Shown in pieces: positions 1-5,262 of a stretch of DNA of 8,118 bases (positions are counted from its first letter, which is position 1; every line of letters begins with the position of its first letter). The notes under the pieces were generated by a model, which was not told the DNA's origin, ran no database searches, and saw only the letters and a list, made by a program, of their open reading frames with translations. The DNA lies in the NCBI GenBank assembly GCA_004347865.1, contig QNUZ01000108.1:1-8118 (forward strand), given 5' to 3'. The stretch comes from Archaeoglobi archaeon. GTDB lineage: Archaea; Halobacteriota; Archaeoglobi; Archaeoglobales; Archaeoglobaceae. A program made the position numbers and the translations under genes.

Positions 1-162
1 AATTTCTATGTTCTGGAGTATTACTTCTAGGTTTTTCCTTGCTATCTCGCTCTCCTCAATCTCGTAAGCCCTCCTCAAAGCCTGAACGACATCTGAAGGT
101 AGCTCTGTCTGAGCTCTAACAATTAACTCGGAAACCGCGTTCACGACATCTTCATAATCCAT
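1..162 (-). CDS. fumA: Fumarate hydratase class I, alpha subunit (N-terminal 54 residues, partial)
   Basis: The minus strand reads open from an ATG at 162 to the window edge, giving 54 residues that begin MDYEDVVNAVSELI and continue with TELPSDVVQALRRAYE and a final LQNIEI. The pattern of an ELPxDVVxALRRAYE block followed by an ILxNIEI block is that of the N-terminus of class I (4Fe-4S) fumarate hydratase alpha subunits, the cytoplasmic enzymes that interconvert fumarate and malate; the beta subunit is usually encoded next. The iron-sulfur cysteines lie beyond the window. The start is supported by a strong Shine-Dalgarno GGAGG at 170-174, seven bases before the ATG, lying inside the end of the preceding Toprim gene, whose stop is at 152, so the two genes overlap by 11 bp. 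A tartrate dehydratase alpha subunit shares this domain and cannot be fully excluded from the fragment. Confidence 0.85.
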   Translation of the reverse strand, partial: MDYEDVVNAVSELIVRAQTELPSDVVQALRRAYEIEESEIARKNLEVILQNIEI

Positions 163-523
163 TTTTCTCCCTCCTGATGAAGCTTTCAAGTTCCTCCACC
201 TTTGTTATATCCTTTCTTATATACCTGAAAATCCTCCTCCTGAGCTCGGTATTGGGAACGTTTCCATAGCTCAGCAGCGCTCTTGAAAGTCCTTTTTCAA
301 TCTCAAAGCCTTTTTTATCGTAATCTGTGAGTATTATAACCCTTTTCTCCTTTAGTCTCTCGGCAGTGTTTGAAAAACCTGAAAAAATCACTATTTCTCC
401 TTCCACGCCGATTTCTCGCAAGGCTTTCAGATCCTTGGTCCCCTCAACGACTATCACCCAACCTTCTTTCGACAGTTCCCTCAAATCCTCTATTGCATCA
501 AGTAGATCCTTTAATTCCTCCAT
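152..523 (-). CDS. Small Toprim-domain protein (archaeal, RNase M5/DnaG-like fold)
   Basis: This 123-residue protein is essentially a lone Toprim domain. The first motif, VVEGTKD at residues 25-31, supplies the conserved Glu. The DxD motif is LTDYDKKG at 65-72, which in this fold binds divalent metal. The family is widespread in archaea and is usually described as a small primase-like or RNase M5-related protein; a role in RNA or DNA phosphodiester chemistry is inferred from the fold only, and the substrate is unknown. A charged, probably helical C-terminus (residues 85-123) ends in SFIRREKNGL. The gene starts inside the end of the hydantoinase-like gene (overlap 498-523) without an obvious strong ribosome site, suggesting translational coupling. 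Its own 3' end carries the ribosome site and start of the fumarase gene. Identity as a Toprim protein is secure; function is not. Confidence 0.85.
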   Translation of the reverse strand: MEELKDLLDAIEDLRELSKEGWVIVVEGTKDLKALREIGVEGEIVIFSGFSNTAERLKEKRVIILTDYDKKGFEIEKGLSRALLSYGNVPNTELRRRIFRYIRKDITKVEELESFIRREKNGL

Positions 524-1985
524 ATCTTATTCCTGGTTCGATCTGCAGGGTCAGATCGGCAATTACCCCCCTCTTCATCCCGCCCTTAACAACCGTGAAG
601 GAATTGAAATCTAGGACTTTTATATCTCCCAAATCCTCCTCCCCCAAACTCTTGGCAATCTCCAGAACCTTCTTTTTGGCCGCATCGATCAAATCTTCGT
701 CTTTGGGAATGCTGCCGATTCTGAAGGGGCATCTTTCTGGTACACCATTGTAGATAGCAATCCCCTTCTCCGTATCGTATCTTGCATGGAGCGTGAGGCT
801 CACTTTGGAAACTGCAGCGCCGATTGCACAAACGGCCTCACTATGCTCGGGAACCACGTATTCAACACCCGCCCTCTTTGCAATATCCGGAATCAAAAAT
901 GGGGCAAGATATCCTGCCCCTACGATCTTTTCGCACTCCATGACCTTTATATTATCAGCAACCATTGATACAAAGTTGTCTACCACAGTTCTAGCGTCCA
1001 ATTCTTTTCCCAGCTCTATTGAGCGCTTACTGTCCCCAATCTCATATCCTGCGCAGTTTAGAGCGTCAGTTAGGGTAAAAGTGCTACCGCCAAAAGCTGC
1101 TGGCGTTGCGCATTCTGGCTTCGGTCTTACTTCCTGGACAATTGAATTCCCTCCAAGAGGTATTGAAATTGAATCGACGCATCTTATCAAAGTCTTTTTT
1201 CCCGCTATTTCAAGACCGCTAACAAAGACAGGCTTTCCATCTTCAATTCTCACGAGGGTTGTTGATATACCGCCGATGTTCACAACGACGGCATTTTTCT
1301 CTCTTGTCAAATAAAGCGCTCCGAATGCAGACGCGACAGCCGTTGAACCAAAGAGTTCTGATGGAGTTTCTACAACTAGCTGGCTTGTAGAAATCGACCC
1401 GTCACCTTTAAGATAGTAAAAATCGCCAATTTTGCTTTTGATGTCTTCGGTTAGATCCCAGACTATTTCTTTAAGCTTTGCATTTATCACGGTAGTATTT
1501 ATCCTAGCCGGATAGTTTAATCCTCCAACATAATAGCTTAATGCAATCCTTTTATCCTCGATCTTTTCTCTGACAATCCTTCTCACTTCTTCCTCGAGCG
1601 CTGGGTTTCTAACCGAGAACTTTGATGCAATTGCAACATTCTGAAACTTCTCTCTTTCGATAATCTTTCTCACTTCTGCTTCGTCGATTTTTTCGACCAC
1701 GTCACCCCTGTGGTTCACGTAGCCCTTGAGAATAAAGCCGTATTTCGAATAATTTAGTCCTGGACCGGGAATTAGAAGAGTGAGAGTTTTCATTTCTTCG
1801 AACTTTGAAACTAGAAGGTTGATGGGCAACGATGTCGTCACAACAACTCTTTCTTTTCCTATATAGGGTTTTATCTCTTTTAAAAGGCTTTCAAGCCCCA
1901 TTGTAGCGGGTTTTTTAAAGATCGTGATCTCTTCTGAAACCAAGACGGAGACTAGGTTGCAACCTCCGATATCGATACCTATCAT
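498..1985 (-). CDS. Hydantoinase/oxoprolinase-like (HyuA family) ASKHA protein, short and motif-divergent
   Basis: This 495-residue protein follows the order of the hydantoinase A/oxoprolinase family. It has an N-terminal phosphate-binding stretch GIDIGGCN (3-10), then SKFSVRNPALEEEV (121-134), RINTTVINAKL (161-171), YLKGDGS (191-197), a second phosphate loop VNIGGISTT (235-243), and PLGGNSI followed by a TDAL stretch near 305-309. Family members normally hydrolyse 5-oxoproline or hydantoins using ATP, often with a HyuB partner; none is visible here. The protein is shorter than typical HyuA (about 650-700 residues). Usual acidic positions are changed: the first loop lacks the normal GGTxTD, and the second reads NIGGISTT where DIGGTSTD is common. 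Enzyme activity is therefore uncertain. A TATA box about 25 bases upstream places transcription at or next to the ATG. The 3' end overlaps the Toprim gene. Confidence 0.8.
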   Translation of the reverse strand: MIGIDIGGCNLVSVLVSEEITIFKKPATMGLESLLKEIKPYIGKERVVVTTSLPINLLVSKFEEMKTLTLLIPGPGLNYSKYGFILKGYVNHRGDVVEKIDEAEVRKIIEREKFQNVAIASKFSVRNPALEEEVRRIVREKIEDKRIALSYYVGGLNYPARINTTVINAKLKEIVWDLTEDIKSKIGDFYYLKGDGSISTSQLVVETPSELFGSTAVASAFGALYLTREKNAVVVNIGGISTTLVRIEDGKPVFVSGLEIAGKKTLIRCVDSISIPLGGNSIVQEVRPKPECATPAAFGGSTFTLTDALNCAGYEIGDSKRSIELGKELDARTVVDNFVSMVADNIKVMECEKIVGAGYLAPFLIPDIAKRAGVEYVVPEHSEAVCAIGAAVSKVSLTLHARYDTEKGIAIYNGVPERCPFRIGSIPKDEDLIDAAKKKVLEIAKSLGEEDLGDIKVLDFNSFTVVKGGMKRGVIADLTLQIEPGIRYGGIKGST

Positions 1986-2006
1986 CTAACCTATTACAAC
2001 TAAAAC

Positions 2007-2014
2007 GATATAAA
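2007..2014 (-). promoter_or_regulatory. TATA box for the hydantoinase-like gene
   Basis: The 42-bp gap between trm1 and the hydantoinase-like gene contains TTTATATC on the minus strand, preceded by a T run. Its centre is about 25 bases before the ATG at 1985, so transcription would begin at or beside the start codon, giving a leaderless message. The T-rich run just after the trm1 stop could also help terminate upstream transcription. Inferred from spacing only. Confidence 0.6.
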
Positions 2015-2027
2015 AAATCTTTGAATT

Positions 2028-3059
2028 TTAGGCCTTGAGTAGCTTCTCAATTACTTCGATTTTTGCATCCGTTTTTATGCAATAACCGCAGTAGTGCGTT
2101 GTCGAAGCTTTGAAGCCCTGTGATTCCAACTTTTCAACAAAATCTTTTGTTGGAGGTGCCGATCTGCCCAATCTGCTGCAGATTTTCTGGATGTTGTAGG
2201 AGGTGGGAGAATCTATCTCTTTCAGAATCTTTATCAAGATCTTTTTCTGCTCTCCTTCTGCTTTACTTATCACTTTTTCTAGAAAAACTTCGTCTTTCAG
2301 CTCTCCAAGCCAGAGAGGTCCAAGAGCCAAATAGTCTGTTCCGCATCTGCATTTCCGTTCTGGAATCTCTCCAAGCTTTACAACTTCTTTTCGAAAGCAT
2401 TTCGGGCAGTAAACCAGAAAACCAAGCTTTTCGAACATTTTCAGCGACAGGGAGGTCGATCTTTTCATCCGAAGGTGCACTCGGTAGTAGTGTTCTTTTG
2501 TCCATGCGATGACCGGCTCTATTTTTTTCTCGAACCTTGCAGAAATTCTTGCTATATACCCTAAGAGAACTCTTAGCCCCACTTCGTGAGGTGTATCTGT
2601 TTTGAAAACAACTGCAGAGTACTTCCTCATGCTTGCAGAATTTTTGCAACAGAGCGCTTCAAGATCTGTTGCAGTAACGCTCAAAAACTCTGCAGAAATG
2701 CACGCAGATTCTATGTAATTTGCCGGACTGCCGAAAGGGTCGATGTCGATGTGTCTGAAAGGGATTTCACGCATTAGCAGTGTTGCCTCACGGCAGTGAA
2801 CTTCTGCTGAAAGTCCATTGAGCTGGAGATTTTTCTTTATAACTTCAACTGCTTTTGGATTTGCATCGTTAAAAACCACTTCTCGACCAGCTTCAAGCAT
2901 GGCCCTTATTCCCCGGATCCCTGTGGCTGAAAAAGCATCTAGAACTGTATTTTTTTCCAACTCCGAATATATTAACATGTCCAGATCTCTGCAGAGCTTC
3001 ATTCTCGGATTGTAGAATATTCCGTCGGTTGAAATCTTAGCTTTTCCCTCAACTATCAT
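2028..3059 (-). CDS. trm1: tRNA (guanine(26)-N(2))-dimethyltransferase Trm1
   Basis: The 343-residue product matches archaeal Trm1, which uses S-adenosylmethionine to mono- and dimethylate N2 of G26 at the hinge between the D and anticodon stems of tRNA. The N-terminus has the family signature IFYNPRM (14-20) followed by RDL. The SAM-binding loop is LDAFSATGIRG (40-50), the ribose-contacting acidic turn is FNDANP (63-68), and the catalytic motif is DIDPFGSP (105-112). A C-terminal zinc-binding cluster is visible: CPKC at 218-221 and CRCG with cysteines 237 and 239. The tail contains a TTHYCGYC segment near residue 320. Length is somewhat short of the usual 370-380, but all core motifs are present. 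It starts within the last codons of the THEP1-type gene (11-bp overlap), so the two are probably co-transcribed. Confidence 0.95.
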   Translation of the reverse strand: MIVEGKAKISTDGIFYNPRMKLCRDLDMLIYSELEKNTVLDAFSATGIRGIRAMLEAGREVVFNDANPKAVEVIKKNLQLNGLSAEVHCREATLLMREIPFRHIDIDPFGSPANYIESACISAEFLSVTATDLEALCCKNSASMRKYSAVVFKTDTPHEVGLRVLLGYIARISARFEKKIEPVIAWTKEHYYRVHLRMKRSTSLSLKMFEKLGFLVYCPKCFRKEVVKLGEIPERKCRCGTDYLALGPLWLGELKDEVFLEKVISKAEGEQKKILIKILKEIDSPTSYNIQKICSRLGRSAPPTKDFVEKLESQGFKASTTHYCGYCIKTDAKIEVIEKLLKA

Positions 3060-3552
3060 ACCATCTCACAATCTCATCCTTGACTCGTTCCCTATTGCTT
3101 TCGTCTAGGATGTAGAGTCTGAATTCCCTCCTGATTTTATCCGCAAGAGGATGGTTTGCCTTGTAATGAACTGTAAAGAGAAGATCTTCATTATCCAAGA
3201 TCTTCTGCACTAATGAAACGAACTTTTGACTTTTCAGTTCCATCGGCCCTACTTCGTCGATAATCACAAGTTTTCCGCTTAGGTCCAATTCTTCAAGGAA
3301 CCTTTCAAATTCCTCAACCAAAACCTCGTATTTTCCAACCATTGTTTTCCCCTTTCCAACTTTTGCAAGCATAGCCTCTCTTCCGGTTGAAAGATCCACA
3401 AGCTTAAAACCCGTTCTAATCCCCTTAACCCTTTCCTCCTTTGTAATGAAGCCTTTGATATCGATTTTATCCTTTAGGGCATCGTAAACTCTCAAACATA
3501 GCGTGGTTTTTCCGATTCCCGGTCTGCCAGTTACCGCTATTCTCACCGCCAT
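3049..3552 (-). CDS. THEP1-type nucleoside-triphosphatase
   Basis: This P-loop NTPase has Walker A GRPGIGKTT (residues 9-17 from the ATG at 3552) and a Walker B of the THEP1 type, LVIIDEVGPMEL (95-106), where the DExGPME pattern is diagnostic. THEP1 proteins hydrolyse NTPs in vitro; the physiological role is unsettled, and nucleotide-dependent RNA or nucleotide metabolism is a guess from domain and context. Length, 167 residues, is normal for the family. A GTG at 3561 would add three residues (MQS). I prefer the ATG at 3552 because a TATA-like TATAATTT at 3573-3580 lies about 25 bases upstream, predicting a leaderless message, and because MAVRIAVTGRPG is the usual form of the N-terminus. The gene overlaps trm1 by 11 bp. 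Confidence 0.92.
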   Translation of the reverse strand: MAVRIAVTGRPGIGKTTLCLRVYDALKDKIDIKGFITKEERVKGIRTGFKLVDLSTGREAMLAKVGKGKTMVGKYEVLVEEFERFLEELDLSGKLVIIDEVGPMELKSQKFVSLVQKILDNEDLLFTVHYKANHPLADKIRREFRLYILDESNRERVKDEIVRWYDS

Positions 3553-3572
3553 AGATTGCACATTAGGGATAA

Positions 3573-3580
3573 AAATTATA
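3573..3580 (-). promoter_or_regulatory. TATA box for the THEP1-trm1 unit
   Basis: Minus-strand TATAATTT, continuing into TTATCC, is centred about 25 bases before the ATG at 3552. It starts only two bases after the ACA box of the candidate guide RNA, so the 3' end of the RNA gene and this promoter abut. Spacing is the only evidence. Confidence 0.5.
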
Positions 3581-3581
3581 C

Positions 3582-3655
3582 TGTGCCCTGAGGGAGCGAA
3601 GGGATCTTCATCGCTCGCACGTGCGTGGGCTCAATCCCGCGGCTGGTCAGGGCCC
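3582..3655 (-). ncRNA. Candidate H/ACA box pseudouridylation guide sRNA (single hairpin)
   Basis: On the minus strand this conspicuously GC-rich block folds as a classic archaeal H/ACA guide. The lower stem GCCCTGA (3653-3647) pairs perfectly with TCAGGGC (3591-3585), and ACA follows at once (3584-3582). Above it are a 5' guide strand (CCAGCCGC, 3646-3639) and an upper stem GGGAT (3638-3634) with ATCCC (3605-3601). Next come TGA on the 5' strand and GATGA on the 3' strand, as in a kink-turn for L7Ae, and a 3' guide strand TTCGCTCCC (3600-3592). From upper stem to ACA is 16 bases, within the family's usual 14-16. The 3' guide resembles that of the well-studied Pyrococcus furiosus guide, as I remember it, for a 16S rRNA uridine. 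The predicted target is GGAGCG, U, N, then CGGYU. An alternative lower-stem register (CTGAGGG with CCCTCAG) also exists. Not confirmed by search or folding software. Confidence 0.8.
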
Positions 3656-3692
3656 TCAGTTATCTTCATCGGTATCTGTAGTTAGTATTCGA

Positions 3693-3702
3693 CAATTTAA
3701 GA
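3693..3702 (-). promoter_or_regulatory. Possible TATA element for the H/ACA sRNA
   Basis: Minus-strand TCTTAAATTG lies about 40 bases before the predicted lower stem and would start a transcript near 3671, leaving a short 5' extension to be trimmed. A second candidate, GTTATAAG, lies at 3710-3717. Both are weak AT-rich matches in an AT-rich region, so the assignment is tentative. Confidence 0.3.
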
Positions 3703-3721
3703 AGCTTTTCTTATAACCGAA

Positions 3722-3957
3722 AACCTCGCCTTTCAGTGTAGGAGATGAGAAAAGTTTAAACAAATAGAAAGTCTGAATAGAATGTTCAAAGAGTAATTCA
3801 GGGATGTTTCCTTGCAGAAAGAAGTCCATGAATATAGCCATGTCTTAACGGGAGGCATGGGATGGGAGCTTGGCTTTTGAACCAGCAGATGAGGGGAAGG
3901 GTGTGAAGCCCTCTCTTAACGCCGGAAGCTCCTGGCTTCAGTCGTGGAGCAGCTCAC
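3722..3957 (+). mobile_element. Decayed IS200/IS605-family (IS1341/TnpB-type) remnant, internally deleted
   Basis: The right half resembles the 3' end of TnpB-type elements. It contains a short tnpB tail in one frame, a GGG/CCC mini-hairpin near 3900-3911, then a right-end hairpin with GCTCC (3928-3932) pairing with GGAGC (3946-3950) around a TTCA loop, ending AGCAGCTCAC at 3957, very like the usual element end. The left half (about 3722-3775) has GGAGATGAG followed by AAGTTTAAACA and AAATAG, which roughly parallels the left-end-like stretch of the second element at 7921 (GGGATGAA, AAGCTTAAATAG). No transposase body lies between them. I infer an internally deleted, immobile copy. The right end is much better supported than the left boundary. 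The RNA from this region could once have been the 3' part of a TnpB guide RNA. Confidence 0.6.
3828..3956 (+). pseudogene. TnpB C-terminal tail remnant
   Basis: One frame starting at ATG AAT ATA GCC reads MNIA, matching the INIA that follows the last catalytic Asp motif in TnpB proteins (compare DLNACINIA at the right edge of this window). It continues with FEPADEG and VKPSLNAGSS, the kind of low-conservation tail that TnpB genes have where the coding sequence runs into the element's right-end hairpin. A TAA at 3846-3848 interrupts the frame, and everything N-terminal to MNIA (zinc ribbon, RuvC, helix-turn-helix) is missing. It cannot encode a functional protein. Recognition rests on this short match plus the adjoining right-end hairpin. 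Confidence 0.5.
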
Positions 3958-4026
3958 CTTTACGGGCGCATTTTTTGGTGGCTAAAGGAAGCAGACATAT
4001 TTGTTAAAATTTGTTCTGAAGATACT

Positions 4027-4034
4027 TTTATATA
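4027..4034 (+). promoter_or_regulatory. TATA box for the transporter-ligase bicistron
   Basis: TTTATATA, in the context CTTTTATATATCC, predicts transcription near 4055, about 13 bases before the proposed CTG start at 4069. The stretch 3958-4026 before it shows nothing else recognisable. Confidence 0.6.
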
Positions 4035-4053
4035 TCCTGCTAATTTTTCATCT

Positions 4054-4061
4054 GAGGGTGA
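4054..4061 (+). promoter_or_regulatory. Ribosome binding site deciding a CTG start
   Basis: GAGGGTGA is complementary to the archaeal 16S 3' end through GGTGA and lies seven bases before CTG at 4069. An in-frame TGA at 4066-4068 rules out any earlier start. This spacing is why I extend the transporter upstream of the first conventional start (TTG at 4174). Confidence 0.55.
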
Positions 4062-4068
4062 CCTCTGA

Positions 4069-5262
4069 CTGATAACGCTGCTAATCTTCATCATAACTTA
4101 CGTACTTATAGCAATTCAGAATATAGGCAAGTTTAGCCTATCCCGTCCGGCAGCTTCAACGGTTGGAGCTGCTTTGATTCTGAGCTTGGGAATTCTAAGC
4201 TTCGAAGAGGCTATATCTGCCATAGATTTTCACACAATTGTCTTGCTTTTTGGAATGATGGTTCTCACAGCCTATCTTGGCCTTGCAGGATTCTTTGACT
4301 ACTTGGCAATGCGTGTAATAACGGTCTCAGGAAACAGCAAAAGGCTGCTTTTGATTCTTATCCTGTCATCAGCTTTTCTCTCCGCACTTTTCGTAAATGA
4401 CACGATCTGCGTCTTCATGACTCCTGTGGTGATCAAAATCGCTCTGGCCTCTAACATAAATCCAATTCCTCTGCTAATAGCCCTCGCAACTTCAGCAAAC
4501 ATAGGGAGTGCAGCGACGATCATAGGAAATCCCCAGAACATGTTGATCGGAATGAGCTCGAAGATGAGCTTTCTGGAGTTTGCAAAAAACATTGCGCCAA
4601 TAAGTGCAATTTGTCTCATACCGAACTTCGTCATAATCTACCTGCTCTATCGCAGGGACTTCCAGAATTTTAAGGTCTCCAAGGCAGAAGTGCAGTTCGA
4701 TAAAAGACTGGCTATAAAGACCCTCGCAGTGTTTATATTCGTCCTCTGCCTTTTCATTTCTGAAGTCTATCCGATCTCGATCTCTGCGCTGATTGGAGCT
4801 GCATTAATGTTCCTAATAGGCGGAATACCCCCAAAGAAGGCTTTGGAAAAGGTTGATGGCGGACTTCTGCTCTTTTTCTGCAACCTATTCGTAGTTATGC
4901 ATGCTTTTGAAAGAGAATACGGTTATTACCTGGTTTCTGCACTCAGTCTCGAAAATACCCTTGCATCCTACTTAACTGCAAGCCTCATAACCGTGATCGG
5001 AAGCAACCTAGTCAGCAACGTCCCCTTCGTGATGATGGCTTTGCCTGTAGCGAAGCACGATGGTGATTTCTGGCTAATTCTAGCAATGGCCTCAACCTTT
5101 GCTGGGAATCTTACCCTACTGGGAAGCGTTGCAAACCTAATTGTTGCCGAAACTGCACACAGATACGGGATCAATCTGAGCTTTGGGGAATACCTGAAGG
5201 TTGGAGTCCCGCTTACATTCGTAACCGTTTTAATCGGGACTATCATGCTGTACTATCTATGA
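4069..5262 (+). CDS. ArsB/NhaD/SLC13-type ion transporter (permease)
   Basis: The product is a polytopic membrane protein of the ion transporter superfamily (ArsB, NhaD, SLC13), of about 397 residues if started at CTG 4069. Its two halves carry the inverted-repeat signatures of the group. The first half has FVNDT (about residue 108) and ANIGSAATIIGNPQN (143-157); the second has SNVPFV (316-321) and STFAGNLTLLGSVAN (342-356). The group exchanges or co-transports Na+/H+, arsenite or carboxylates across the cytoplasmic membrane; the substrate here is unknown. Starting at TTG 4174 would lose the first membrane helix and a SRPAAS segment that relatives also carry, while the upstream codons stay open and hydrophobic (LIFIITYVLIAI). 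No ATG, GTG or TTG exists in frame between the TGA at 4066 and 4174, so a CTG start with the ribosome site at 4054 is proposed. The stop overlaps the next gene's ATG (ATGA). Confidence 0.85.
   Translation: MITLLIFIITYVLIAIQNIGKFSLSRPAASTVGAALILSLGILSFEEAISAIDFHTIVLLFGMMVLTAYLGLAGFFDYLAMRVITVSGNSKRLLLILILSSAFLSALFVNDTICVFMTPVVIKIALASNINPIPLLIALATSANIGSAATIIGNPQNMLIGMSSKMSFLEFAKNIAPISAICLIPNFVIIYLLYRRDFQNFKVSKAEVQFDKRLAIKTLAVFIFVLCLFISEVYPISISALIGAALMFLIGGIPPKKALEKVDGGLLLFFCNLFVVMHAFEREYGYYLVSALSLENTLASYLTASLITVIGSNLVSNVPFVMMALPVAKHDGDFWLILAMASTFAGNLTLLGSVANLIVAETAHRYGINLSFGEYLKVGVPLTFVTVLIGTIMLYYL

Noticed and set aside
327..753. Plus-strand open frames opposite the Toprim and hydantoinase-like genes
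   Set aside because: They are shadows of well-supported minus-strand genes, with serine- and proline-rich translations and no recognisable domain.
3585..3659. tRNA gene or simple terminator in the GC-rich block
   Set aside because: There is no cloverleaf, no TTCGANNC T-loop and no acceptor/CCA arrangement. The single long hairpin with internal loop and ACA fits an H/ACA RNA better than a terminator, and no T-run follows.
3640..3675. C/D box sRNA on the minus strand (CGATGAA and CTGA boxes)
   Set aside because: The C-like and D-like boxes are only a few bases apart or lack the usual guide spacing and terminal stem. The GATGA strands are explained by the kink-turn of the H/ACA fold.
3656..3841. 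61-codon minus-strand frame beginning MAIFMDFF
   Set aside because: It runs antisense through the decayed element and the guide RNA upstream region, has no family resemblance, and has no ribosome site or placed promoter.
4174..4176. TTG as the start of the transporter
   Set aside because: It lacks a ribosome site and TATA spacing and would delete the first hydrophobic helix, which is open and in frame upstream to 4069.
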